A stretch of DNA of 64,000 bases from positions 5,146,001 to 5,210,000 of the forward strand of contig NZ_CP009287.1 of the NCBI RefSeq assembly GCF_000758705.1. Direction: 5' to 3'. Shown here piece by piece: positions 9,205 to 18,398 of the stretch. Source of the DNA: Paenibacillus graminis. GTDB taxonomy: Bacteria; Bacillota; Bacilli; Paenibacillales; Paenibacillaceae. The notes below the pieces were generated by a model. That model saw only the letters and a list, made by a program, of their open reading frames with translations. It searched no databases and had not been told where the DNA came from. Numbering within the stretch: the first letter of the stretch is position 1; every line of letters begins with the position of its first letter. Both the position numbers and the translations under genes were made by a program.

Positions 9205-9365
9205 CAGAAGTCATTTGGACTTTAACCCCCTGCAGTGGAATATAAGGGAACCTACAATCCGCAAAAAACCTTGTAGAATCAAGGATTTTTACGGTTTTTC
9301 GTGTTTCCCTTAAAGCCACAAGGGTTTCCGGCAACAATTAACAAGAAGAGCGAATTTAGCCTTTG

Positions 9366-9407
9366 GAGAGAACTGCGAGAGAACTCGGAGAGAAAAATGA
9401 GAGAACA
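9366..9407. repeat. Four direct repeats with exact 11-bp period
   Basis: GAGAGAACT (9366), GAGAGAACT (9377), GAGAGAAAA (9388) and GAGAGAACA (9399) are spaced by exactly 11 bp, one DNA helical turn. They lie between the tRNA fragment and parA. Such phased arrays are typical of recombinase arm sites, excisionase sites, partition centromeres or replication iterons; which one is not decided by the sequence. Confidence 0.8.
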
Positions 9408-9464
9408 GCCCGCTCCCTACCATTGACAATATGTTCGGAGCAAACCTCCGGGGAGGTTTTTACA

Positions 9465-10277
9465 ATGACACAAACAACCGTTATCACGATTGCCAATCAG
9501 AAAGGTGGTACAGGCAAGACAACCACCGCCTACAATCTGGCATGCGCCTTATCCGATGAAGATAAGAAAGTACTGCTGGTTGATTTCGACCCACAAGGTA
9601 ATCTAAGTATGTGCTTTGGAATCGAGAATCCAGACCAGCTTAAATTTTCAATGTTCAATATTATGAATGCCCTCATGAGTGACGAACCCCTACCGGCTCC
9701 TGATGAATACATTCATAATCATGGCAATATAGACCTCATCCCTAGCAACATTGAACTATCCGTTGCTGAGATTAATTTAAGAGATGAATTGGGTGGTGAA
9801 AAGACTCTCACCACATTGCTGGAATCAATGAAGCAAAGATATGACTATATCATTATAGACACAAATCCTTCTCTTGGTCTACTTACGATAAATGCTCTTG
9901 CTGCCAGCGACAGTGTGTTAATACCGGTAAATCCTCAGTTATGGTCAGCGACAGGCTTAACTCAGCTTCTGAAAATTATCATCAAGGTAAAGAAACGAAT
10001 TAACCCGCGGATTAGCATAGCCGGGATTTTAATGACCATGTGTGATACCCGAACCAATTTATATAAAGAAGCTTACAAATTGGTTCAAGACTACTACGGA
10101 GAAATCATCCGCATCTTTACATCACAAATCCCGCTCTCAGTTAAAGTCGGAGAAGCCAACTTTTATAGCCAAAGCTTAATGACTTATTTGCCTAAATCAA
10201 AGGTAACAGCAGCTTATCAAAATCTGGCAAAGGAGCTGATGCAACATGAATATGCCCAAGCCAAGAATCACTCCTAA
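9465..10277 (+). CDS. parA: ParA/Soj-type partition ATPase
   Basis: 270 residues. The deviant Walker A motif NQKGGTGKTTTAYNLA is at residues 10-25 with its signature lysine, followed by LLVDFDPQGNLS (Walker A') and YDYIIIDTNPSLGLLT (Walker B). These define ParA ATPases that position plasmids or elements on the nucleoid. The ATG at 9465 was chosen over a longer frame from 9363 because the family start lies just before the Walker motif. A 16-base hairpin (AACCTCC/GGAGGTT, 9443-9458) overlaps the ribosome binding site and may limit translation. parB overlaps the 3' end by 32 bases. Confidence 0.92.
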   Translation: MTQTTVITIANQKGGTGKTTTAYNLACALSDEDKKVLLVDFDPQGNLSMCFGIENPDQLKFSMFNIMNALMSDEPLPAPDEYIHNHGNIDLIPSNIELSVAEINLRDELGGEKTLTTLLESMKQRYDYIIIDTNPSLGLLTINALAASDSVLIPVNPQLWSATGLTQLLKIIIKVKKRINPRISIAGILMTMCDTRTNLYKEAYKLVQDYYGEIIRIFTSQIPLSVKVGEANFYSQSLMTYLPKSKVTAAYQNLAKELMQHEYAQAKNHS

Positions 10278-11316
10278 GCTAGGAAGTATTGATGAACTAC
10301 TGAAACTCTCAGAGCAGCCACCTCACGAATCAGGATCTCCTTCTTCGAAAGGAGTTATTCAATCTATTCCTATCTATAAAATCAGATTTTTTAAAGACCA
10401 TCCTTTCCATTTATATGAAGGCGAGCGGCTGACTGATATGGTGGACAGCATTTCAACTAACGGCCTACTTGTCCCGGTTATCATTCGAAGAATTGAACCA
10501 GATGAATCCGGCCACGAGTACGAGATGTTGTCAGGACATAATCGTATGAACGCTGCCCTCCTTGTTGGCTTAGAACAGCTTCCTTCCATTATTAAGGAGC
10601 ACTTGTCTGATGAAGAAGCACTGCTATATGTTGTGGAAACCAATGTGCTTCAGCGTTCCTTTAGTGATATGCTGCCTTCCGAAAAAGCAAAAGTATTATC
10701 TTTACGCCATTCTGAAATGTTCTCACAAGGGAAGCGCAACGATATTATTGATGAGCTAAAAAGATTGGAAGACCCACAGTACAACAAGGAAAATGAAACT
10801 TCTGCCCCAATGGGGCAGAGGCCAACCAGTCGGGATAAGGTGGCTCAAGAATATGGTTTATCCAAAAATTCTGTCTCCAGGCTATTGCGGATTGATAAAT
10901 TGATTCCCCGATTAAAACAGCGTGTCGATGCTGATGAGTTGCCATTACGTTGTGCCGTTCACCTGTCTTATTTATCAGAGGGTGAGCAATCCATAGTCGA
11001 ACAATCCATTAATGACAATGGCTTTAAGATGGATATGAAAAAATCAGAGCTACTGCAAGGGTACTCCGGCAGGCTCAACACTGAGCAAACCAATAAAATT
11101 TTATCTGGTGAAGCAACTCGAAAACCACGTAACCAAACACCGCCACCATTCAAATTGAAGCATAAAGTCTTTTCCAAATATTTTACTAGCCAAAGCAAAG
11201 CTTCTGAGATCGAGCAGATTATCGACAAGGCCCTTGAAATGTATTTTTCACATCAACAACAATACGCTTCAGCCCAAAATGATAAGGAGGCCGATGAACA
11301 TGAACCCGAACTTTAG
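10246..11316 (+). CDS. parB: ParB-type partition/nuclease-domain protein
   Basis: 356 residues. The N-terminal ParB/Srx domain has the CTPase-type motif LSGHNRMNAALLVGLEQLP near residues 97-115. A helix-turn-helix follows at about 195-225 (VAQEYGLSKNSVSRLLRIDK), then a dimerisation region. It would bind a centromere on the element and work with the ParA encoded directly upstream. AAAGGAG lies 12 bases before the ATG. A parS-like site could not be identified by eye; the 11-bp repeats upstream of parA are candidates. Confidence 0.9.
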   Translation: MNMPKPRITPKLGSIDELLKLSEQPPHESGSPSSKGVIQSIPIYKIRFFKDHPFHLYEGERLTDMVDSISTNGLLVPVIIRRIEPDESGHEYEMLSGHNRMNAALLVGLEQLPSIIKEHLSDEEALLYVVETNVLQRSFSDMLPSEKAKVLSLRHSEMFSQGKRNDIIDELKRLEDPQYNKENETSAPMGQRPTSRDKVAQEYGLSKNSVSRLLRIDKLIPRLKQRVDADELPLRCAVHLSYLSEGEQSIVEQSINDNGFKMDMKKSELLQGYSGRLNTEQTNKILSGEATRKPRNQTPPPFKLKHKVFSKYFTSQSKASEIEQIIDKALEMYFSHQQQYASAQNDKEADEHEPEL

Positions 11317-11755
11317 AGATATCGAGCATGAGCAATTCTATGAAGGCAATCTGCGAATGGTCAATATACCGCAAGATTCGTACCATAAATCTTTGTTCTA
11401 CACATTGGGCCTATCACCACAAACGCGTCAGCATATTAAAGATCTTTACGACCATCAAGATATCTGCATCCGACTGGAAGGATTGCAAGAGGGCTGGCAA
11501 ACCGGCACAACCTTGAAAGTCACCCGGCTGGCCTTTAATTTGTTCAACGGCTTTACCGGTGATAGCGAGTTGAATCCTGACCGTCCTCGGAATTACAGCC
11601 CATACTTCATGTTTGATACAAACCTGATGCCTTACTTTTTTGAATCCATTAAGTTACGGTATGCAGATTATACTCACTCCCTTGATCAGTCATCCCTCCC
11701 GTTCTCCCTGCTGGATGCTAAAGACATGCTGGGCTTTTATGAACAGGAAATCTAA
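11300..11755 (+). CDS. Conserved ICE protein (DUF6075-like, tentative)
   Basis: 151 residues, soluble, with features such as FYTLGLSPQTRQHIKDLYDH and TLKVTRLAFNLFNGFTGDSE. I recall similar proteins (possibly the DUF6075 family) next to partition and helicase genes of Firmicutes conjugative elements; function unknown. The second ATG of two was chosen because AAGGAGG stands 9 bases before it. It overlaps the end of parB and is 44 bases before the giant helicase gene, so it belongs to that operon. Confidence 0.65.
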   Translation: MNPNFRDIEHEQFYEGNLRMVNIPQDSYHKSLFYTLGLSPQTRQHIKDLYDHQDICIRLEGLQEGWQTGTTLKVTRLAFNLFNGFTGDSELNPDRPRNYSPYFMFDTNLMPYFFESIKLRYADYTHSLDQSSLPFSLLDAKDMLGFYEQEI

Positions 11756-11799
11756 CTCTACTCCTCCCTATCCCAGTTCCAAAGAAAGGAGAGCCAGTC

Positions 11800-14700
11800 A
11801 TGAGCCGTATGGATCAACTACGAGATCTTTACTCATCTGTTATTGCAGACATTACTCACAGCGCAGAAGCTTGGCGTGACTACTTAGAATTTGCAGCATC
11901 CATCTACAAGTATTCCTTTGATAACACTTTACTGATCTATAACCAACGACCAAATGCGACCATGCTGGCTCCCTTATCTTTGTGGAATCAGTTGGGAAGG
12001 TATGTACGTAAGGGTGAAAAGAGTGTTGCTGTCTGTGATTTCACTTCGGGGAATAGCCCCACATTAAGTCACCTGTTTGATGTATCACAAACAACGGGCA
12101 AACCCACTCCGCAGCTTTGGAATCTAGATCAGATTGACACAGGAGAACTAGCCGGAAGACTCACTTCTTACGATACGCTGATTTTACCTGAGGCTATTTC
12201 TCAGATGACACATTCAGCTGTTCTTAATTCATTAGACGATTGGCTACAGGATATCGAACTTGATATCAAGGATCATTTCTTAGGAACGGTTCCTCTGCAA
12301 GGTCTGGAACAACATATTGGAGATTTAGTTAAGGACAGTCTTCGCTATCTTATTCATCAGCGCTGTCAGTTACCTGAACCCGACAATGTAGACTTTACCA
12401 CCATCACTCATTTTCATACGCTCCCGTTGGCAGCAAGGTTAGGCAACCAAATCAATGTTCTAGCCCGCAGCCTGCTAGGAGATATTGCTCGATATATTAA
12501 AATTATGGAAGCAGAAAGGAGTTTGCAAAATGAACAATCCGAACAGTCCAAACCTGACGTATCGCGAAATCGACGGTCTGCTGTATCCCAACTTGAACAT
12601 TTCGAACAAAGCCAAAGTAGACCAGCAGCCTTTGGGCAGGTACGGTCGGATGGCAATGAGTTATCTTCGGGACAATCATCCGCAGCGTTTCCAGATTCTC
12701 TTGATGCAAGGCATCCTCATGGAGACGCTACACAACGCCGAGCAGGAAGCACTGGAACGGATGGAGCAAATGACCGAGCAGCTGCTCCGCCTTCGACCGA
12801 TGCCAAAGACCGACGATACGCTGGAACGGACACGCCACCTGAACCAGATCAAATCGACGGCAGAGGAATTGGTCTTGAACGACATCGTGCTGAAACCGAG
12901 ATAATCGAGCCTATTGTCACTTCCACCCGTTCAGAACCGCCACATAGCGGTTCTTTTTTTATGCCCAATACTTCTTCTGATTTGTCTCACGGCCAAACTG
13001 GAGAAGAAATGCTCATCTTTCTGTTATCCAGCGGAAAAGGTGTTGAATCCAGAAAGCAGCACATCTATCAGTTTGTGGTTGAGCATCATCCAGTGAAATC
13101 TGCCGATTTGATTGCATTTCTAAAACCGTTATATGGCATAAGTGGTGCTAGAGGCGATTTTGAACATGGCTTATTTGGATATATGTACGATGGAAAAGGC
13201 GTTACGATTGATTGGAGAGACTCAAGCGGATCCCATCAAGAGCAATATAAATGGAAGATAATAAGTGACACCCTCCTTCAATTAATTACGGAAGGTCGCT
13301 ATGATGAGGCACTCGCTCCTTTTCCTCCGCCAGAGCCTGAATTGACATTATTTGATTTTGCCGAGCAATCATCAATGGAAAACACTACACTGAATGATGA
13401 AATAGAAAATCATCCTCCAGATATAAACCAGGATAGCAACGTTCCATTGCATGAAGAATCAGATAGTGAAACACAGCCCATCTCCTTACCAACACCTGCA
13501 GTGAATTATCGTTTTTATCCTGATCACTCCCCTTATGTATCGGGTCCTAAGAGCAAATATAAGCGCAACGTAGAAGCCATACAGTTACTTAAGCTGTTGG
13601 AAAGTGAACAGCAGCAGGCCAGCCCGGAACAACAACATATTTTAGCCGGTTACGTGGGCTGGGGTGGCCTAGCGAATGCTTTCCACCCTTCAGCCAAGGG
13701 CTGGGAAAATGAATATGCTGAGCTGAAGCAATTACTGGATGAAGAAGAGTATGCAGCTGCCCGCAATTCAACAATTACCGCCTTCTATACAGAACAAGCG
13801 ATTATCCAAACCATCCTTGCTACCTTTCAGCGTTTCGGTTTATCGGAAGGAACAGGGCGACGCATATTGGATCCTGCGATGGGCAGCGGTAACTTTTTCT
13901 CCGTACTCCCCACGGATTGGGAGAACGCGGAATTGCACGGCGTGGAATTAGACTCAGTTACCGGTCGAATTGCTCGTCAGCTTTACCCTAGTGCATCTAT
14001 ACACCTACAAGGCTTCGAGAGCGTAGATTGGCGCGAAATGCGCTTTGATGCTATGTTTTCCAACATTCCGTTTCATAATATCCGTATTCATGATCGCCGC
14101 TTTACCAGTAGCCATCTTATCCATGATTACTTTTTTCTCCGCTCTTTGGAATTACTCAAGCCAGGTGGCATGCTAGCCTATATCGTTAGTAAGGGAACCA
14201 TGGATAAACAGGATTCAACAGTTCGCCAGCTCATTGCTCAACAAGCCGAATTGATTGGTATGGTGCGATTGCCAAACACCACCTTTCAATCCCTTGCGGG
14301 TACTACAGTTACAACGGATATCGTGTTTCTGCAGAAACGTGAGGCCTCCCTTCTCTTCTCCCAAGAAGAACTGCCTGAATGGGTTAACATTGGTGAGACC
14401 TCCGACGGTATTCCTGTTAATCGCTATTATCTTTCCCATCCCGATATGATGCTCGGAAAGATGCAGTGGGATCGAGGTATGTACGGCGCAGAAAAATCTA
14501 GCGCATGTATCCCAGATGAAGAACAAATTCCGCTTCCTACTCTACAGCAAGCGCTTGGATCCCTGCAGGCTAACTTCCCTAAATTGGTTCGTCATTCAAC
14601 TGAACAGTCTCTAAACAGGCTCTCTCCTCTTTGGGAAGAGGACGAAGAACCAGTCAGCAGAAAAGTTCCACCGGGAACCAAAAATTACACGTTCATCGAA

Positions 14701-17700
14701 GACCAAGGTCAGCTCTTCTACTGCGAGAATGGATTACTTCTACCGCAAAATATTCAGGGAAAAAAGGCAGACCGCATAAAAGGATTATGCAGTATACGCC
14801 AAGCTCTGATGGACGTTATTAATATTCAATCCCGAGAGTATGGATACGAACTCCCAGAACTACAACAAGCCCAGTCTCATCTTAATAATGTTTATGACAG
14901 CTTCGTTCAGCAACACGGTTATATTAATGATCGGGCGAATACCTCTGCTTTTGCCGATGATGATCAACTGCCACTTCTTCGATCCATTGAGGATCTTACA
15001 CCAGAGAAAACCTGGAGCAAAGCCGCGATATTCACCCGGCCAACCATTCGAATTAATGCACTGCCTGAGCATACCGACAATCCACTGGAAGCAATGCAAA
15101 TATGCTTAAACCATCGTTTACGAATCGACCTCGCCTACATTGCCCACTTGTGTAATCAGAGTATTGCTGAAGTAAAAGAAGCCCTCGGGGAACGAATTTA
15201 TCTGAATCCTCAAAAGTATAGTGGTGACGAAGAGGAAGGTTGGGAACTTGATGAGGAATACTTATCCGGCAATGTCCGGGACAAGTTGTCTTATGCAACA
15301 CTAAAGGCACAAGAGCATCCCGACTTGTTTCAACGAAATGTAGAGGCTCTAGCCCGTGTGCAGCCGGCCCCCTTGTTGCCCGGCGACATTGATTTTCGTA
15401 TCGGTAGTCCATGGATTCCAGTTCGTTACTACCGGGAATTCATGTATGAGACTTTTGAGACCTCCCAAGTGCTGCGAAATTCGCAGACTGTAGATGTAAA
15501 TTATTTAGAATTCACTAACACATGGCGTGTCTCAGGAAAAAACATCGAACCGGGCTCCATCAAGATCAATCAAACCTTTGGTACGAGACGAGCAAATGCT
15601 TATGAGATTTATGAAAGCAGCTTGAATCTTCAAAGCATTACAATACGCGACCCCGTTACCTATTTAGATGCAAGCGGTAACGAGCAAGTTAAGTATGTTG
15701 TTAATGCCAAAGAAACGATGATTGCCCGTGCCAAACAGCAGCAGATGAAAGAGGCCTTTGCTTCCTGGTTATTTCGGGATAATACAAGAGCAGATAATCT
15801 ACTTGCGATCTATAATGAAAAATTCAACACAATTCGTCCGCGAGCTTACAGTGGTGATCATCTCGTTTTCCAGGCGATGAATGAAGAAATGAGTCTACGA
15901 AAACACCAAAAGGATGTAGCAGCTCGAATTATTTATTCAGGGACTGCACTCATGGCGCATGAAGTTGGTGCTGGAAAAACAGCTGCAATGATTGCCTCCG
16001 GGATGTATCTCAAACGCATCGGAGCGATTCACAAGCCGATGTATTGTGTTCCCAACCACCTTACCGAACAATGGGCAAATGAATTTTTACGTTTTTTCCC
16101 CAGCGCTAACATCCTGGTAACTACAAAAAAGGACTTTGAGCTATCTAATCGTCAACGATTTGTATCCCGTATAGCAATGGGCGAGTATGATGCCGTCATT
16201 ATTGGCCACAGCCAATTTGAAAAAATTCCAATTTCACGAGCGCGACAGGAACAGCTCTTAAAGAATGAAATCAGCAATGTTTCCCAAATGATAAATCAAA
16301 TCAAAAAAGAAAAAGGCGACAACTGGAGTATCAAGCAAATGGTTGTTTTTGAGAACAACCTCAAATCTCGATTAGAACGTTTAGCCAACGAAAGAAAAAA
16401 AGATGATCTTCTTACCTTCGAACAGCTTGGTGTAGATATGCTTTTTGTCGATGAAGCTCATGCTTACAAAAACTGCTTCACTTTTACGAAGATGCGTAAC
16501 GTTGCCGGCATTGGTAAATCTAGTAGTCAACGCGCAACCGATATGCTACTCAAATGCCAGTATCTGCAGGAAATTAATCAAGGACGTGGTGTTGTGTTCG
16601 CCACCGGCACCCCAATAAGCAACAGTATGTCCGAGATGTACGTTATGCAGCGTTATCTTCAGCCCCGCCTTTTGCAAAGGCTAGGTTTGGACTTCTTTGA
16701 CAACTGGGCGGCTACATTTGGAGAGGTGGTCTCCTCTCTCGAAATTACTCCAGAAGGTAGCGGCTATCGGATGAAGTCTCGGTTTGCCAAGTTTCACAAT
16801 TTGCCAGAACTGATGAGTATGTTTCGACTCGTTGCTGACATTCAAACAGCAGATATGCTCAATCTTCCCACACCAAAATTAATCGGCGATAAGGCGACCA
16901 TCTTCGTCAGTGAATGCTCCCCTTTTCAGCAGAAAATGATGGACGAATTCGTGGAGCGCGCCGAAAAAATCCGCAATAACGATGTGGATGCCAGTGAGGA
17001 TAATATGCTGAAGCTCACTCACGAAGCAAAGCTGATGTCTATTGACCCTCGTTTGGTGCATGAAGATGCTCCGATCGAAATTGAATCTAAGCTGAACCGA
17101 TGTATTGAGAACATCTTTGATATCTGGAATGAAACACAGACTGAACAATTAACACAAGTCATTTTTAGTGATAGTGGTACGCCAAAGCCCGGACGATTTA
17201 ACGTTTATGATGAAATCAAAACAAAATTGATCCAGCGTGGCGTGCCGGAACATGAAATAGCGTTTATCCATGATGCTAATACCGATGCGGCACGGGAAGC
17301 CTTGTTTGAACAGGTCCGTCGTGGTGAGGTCCGTGTGCTACTAGGCTCCACGCAAAAAATGGGCACTGGCACCAATGTACAAAGTCGGCTTGTCGCTGCA
17401 CATCATTTGGATTGCCCTTGGCGTCCTTCGGACATCACCCAACGCGACGGCCGCATCTTACGGCAAGGCAATATGAACGAGGTAGTACAGATTTTCCGCT
17501 ACGTTACAAAGGGGACATTCGACTCTTATCTGTGGCAAATCCAAGAACAGAAATTGAGCTACATCTCCCAGGTGATGACCGGCAAGAGTATTTCCCGATC
17601 TTGTCAGGATGCCGATGAGACCGTCCTATCTGCTGCAGAAGTTAAAGCCATCGCCGTAGGCAATCCTATGCTGGCGGAAAAAATGGAGGTCGATAATGAA

Positions 17701-18369
17701 GTAATGCGGCTTAAGCTACTGAAGACAAATTGGCAGAATGAGCAGGCGATGTTGGAACAGCGTATACACAAACAGTATCCTATGATGCTCGAGATGTATG
17801 AGGAGAAAATTCAGAAACTCCAAGCAGATATCCAAGTAGTAGAACAAAATAATCAACCGAATTTTATGATTCGGCTGGATGGAAAGCTTTATGAGGAACG
17901 AACACAAGCCGGGGAAGTACTTCTTCGTTTAGCCAAACTAACCGAGAGGGATCAACCAACTAAAGTTATTGGCCAGTTTCGAGGTCTTCCACTCTCTCTC
18001 TTCCGTTCAATTTATGATAACGTCCATATAAGGGCCCAAGGAGCAGAAATGCACTCCGTAGAGCTTGGGGGATCAGCACTGGGGAATATATCTCGTCTCG
18101 AAAATATGATTGAGAAAATGCCGTTCTTACTTAAAGACACAATACAGCATAAGAACGAGACGCTGGAGCAGCTTGCTGCAGCACAAAAGGAATTAGGTAA
18201 ACCCTTTGAGTTGGAATACCAACTTCAGCAGCTTGTAGTACGACAGTCAGAGATTAATACAGCATTGGAATTTAAGGAGTTACAACAAGATCAACATATA
18301 ATGAAAGAAGAATCCCAGACTCCCGAAAAAGATCGGAATCATAATTACTCTCATGAAATTGGTTACTAA
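11800..18369 (+). CDS. Giant ArdC-like / N6-adenine methylase / SNF2-type helicase protein
   Basis: 2189 residues. Residues 1-95 resemble the ArdC N-terminal ssDNA-binding domain (YLEFAASIYKYSFDNTLLIY). Residues 243-385 are a low-complexity Ser/Arg/Gly/Asp linker. About 570-860 is an N6-adenine methyltransferase with ILDPAMGSGNFF (SAM motif) and SNIPFHN in place of the usual NPPY/F. About 1370-1920 is a superfamily-2 helicase: HEVGAGKTAAM (Walker A), FVDEAHAYKN (DEAH box), GTPISNSMSEM, and GRILRQGN (motif VI). The rest is coiled coil. Such proteins are hallmarks of Firmicutes ICEs and may protect or process transferred DNA. The ATG follows AAAGGAG. A tnpV-like gene is nested out of frame in the linker. 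Confidence 0.88.
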   Translation: MSRMDQLRDLYSSVIADITHSAEAWRDYLEFAASIYKYSFDNTLLIYNQRPNATMLAPLSLWNQLGRYVRKGEKSVAVCDFTSGNSPTLSHLFDVSQTTGKPTPQLWNLDQIDTGELAGRLTSYDTLILPEAISQMTHSAVLNSLDDWLQDIELDIKDHFLGTVPLQGLEQHIGDLVKDSLRYLIHQRCQLPEPDNVDFTTITHFHTLPLAARLGNQINVLARSLLGDIARYIKIMEAERSLQNEQSEQSKPDVSRNRRSAVSQLEHFEQSQSRPAAFGQVRSDGNELSSGQSSAAFPDSLDARHPHGDATQRRAGSTGTDGANDRAAAPPSTDAKDRRYAGTDTPPEPDQIDGRGIGLERHRAETEIIEPIVTSTRSEPPHSGSFFMPNTSSDLSHGQTGEEMLIFLLSSGKGVESRKQHIYQFVVEHHPVKSADLIAFLKPLYGISGARGDFEHGLFGYMYDGKGVTIDWRDSSGSHQEQYKWKIISDTLLQLITEGRYDEALAPFPPPEPELTLFDFAEQSSMENTTLNDEIENHPPDINQDSNVPLHEESDSETQPISLPTPAVNYRFYPDHSPYVSGPKSKYKRNVEAIQLLKLLESEQQQASPEQQHILAGYVGWGGLANAFHPSAKGWENEYAELKQLLDEEEYAAARNSTITAFYTEQAIIQTILATFQRFGLSEGTGRRILDPAMGSGNFFSVLPTDWENAELHGVELDSVTGRIARQLYPSASIHLQGFESVDWREMRFDAMFSNIPFHNIRIHDRRFTSSHLIHDYFFLRSLELLKPGGMLAYIVSKGTMDKQDSTVRQLIAQQAELIGMVRLPNTTFQSLAGTTVTTDIVFLQKREASLLFSQEELPEWVNIGETSDGIPVNRYYLSHPDMMLGKMQWDRGMYGAEKSSACIPDEEQIPLPTLQQALGSLQANFPKLVRHSTEQSLNRLSPLWEEDEEPVSRKVPPGTKNYTFIEDQGQLFYCENGLLLPQNIQGKKADRIKGLCSIRQALMDVINIQSREYGYELPELQQAQSHLNNVYDSFVQQHGYINDRANTSAFADDDQLPLLRSIEDLTPEKTWSKAAIFTRPTIRINALPEHTDNPLEAMQICLNHRLRIDLAYIAHLCNQSIAEVKEALGERIYLNPQKYSGDEEEGWELDEEYLSGNVRDKLSYATLKAQEHPDLFQRNVEALARVQPAPLLPGDIDFRIGSPWIPVRYYREFMYETFETSQVLRNSQTVDVNYLEFTNTWRVSGKNIEPGSIKINQTFGTRRANAYEIYESSLNLQSITIRDPVTYLDASGNEQVKYVVNAKETMIARAKQQQMKEAFASWLFRDNTRADNLLAIYNEKFNTIRPRAYSGDHLVFQAMNEEMSLRKHQKDVAARIIYSGTALMAHEVGAGKTAAMIASGMYLKRIGAIHKPMYCVPNHLTEQWANEFLRFFPSANILVTTKKDFELSNRQRFVSRIAMGEYDAVIIGHSQFEKIPISRARQEQLLKNEISNVSQMINQIKKEKGDNWSIKQMVVFENNLKSRLERLANERKKDDLLTFEQLGVDMLFVDEAHAYKNCFTFTKMRNVAGIGKSSSQRATDMLLKCQYLQEINQGRGVVFATGTPISNSMSEMYVMQRYLQPRLLQRLGLDFFDNWAATFGEVVSSLEITPEGSGYRMKSRFAKFHNLPELMSMFRLVADIQTADMLNLPTPKLIGDKATIFVSECSPFQQKMMDEFVERAEKIRNNDVDASEDNMLKLTHEAKLMSIDPRLVHEDAPIEIESKLNRCIENIFDIWNETQTEQLTQVIFSDSGTPKPGRFNVYDEIKTKLIQRGVPEHEIAFIHDANTDAAREALFEQVRRGEVRVLLGSTQKMGTGTNVQSRLVAAHHLDCPWRPSDITQRDGRILRQGNMNEVVQIFRYVTKGTFDSYLWQIQEQKLSYISQVMTGKSISRSCQDADETVLSAAEVKAIAVGNPMLAEKMEVDNEVMRLKLLKTNWQNEQAMLEQRIHKQYPMMLEMYEEKIQKLQADIQVVEQNNQPNFMIRLDGKLYEERTQAGEVLLRLAKLTERDQPTKVIGQFRGLPLSLFRSIYDNVHIRAQGAEMHSVELGGSALGNISRLENMIEKMPFLLKDTIQHKNETLEQLAAAQKELGKPFELEYQLQQLVVRQSEINTALEFKELQQDQHIMKEESQTPEKDRNHNYSHEIGY
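12530..12904 (+). CDS. tnpV: TnpV-like protein nested out of frame inside the helicase gene
   Basis: 124 residues in another frame, fully inside the giant coding sequence. The ATG is preceded by AAAGGAGTTTGCAAA, an excellent ribosome binding site. The protein matches my memory of TnpV: YREIDGLLYPNL at the start, then LGRYGRMAMSYLRDNHP, and an ending with AEELVLNDIVL. The host frame in this stretch is low complexity (Ser, Arg, Gly, Asp, Gln), as expected if the nested frame is the constrained one. A terminator-like hairpin follows 28 bases after its stop. TnpV proteins occur in Clostridia transposons; their function is unclear. Confidence 0.75.
   Translation: MNNPNSPNLTYREIDGLLYPNLNISNKAKVDQQPLGRYGRMAMSYLRDNHPQRFQILLMQGILMETLHNAEQEALERMEQMTEQLLRLRPMPKTDDTLERTRHLNQIKSTAEELVLNDIVLKPR
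12933..12960 (+). terminator. Terminator-like hairpin inside the giant open frame
   Basis: AGAACCGC pairs perfectly with GCGGTTCT around loop CACATA and is followed by a run of seven T. It lies directly after the nested tnpV stop, yet inside the giant open reading frame, where it is translated as part of EPPHSGSFFMP. If active it would cut transcription of the helicase. Confidence 0.6.
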
Positions 18370-18398
18370 CTGCTGCAAATGTACATTCTGCCTTTTTG

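Noticed and set aside
9148..9240. Complete tRNA-Leu gene
   Set aside because: The D-arm and the 5' acceptor strand GCCGAGG cannot be found to the right; only the part from the anticodon stem to the 3' end is present.
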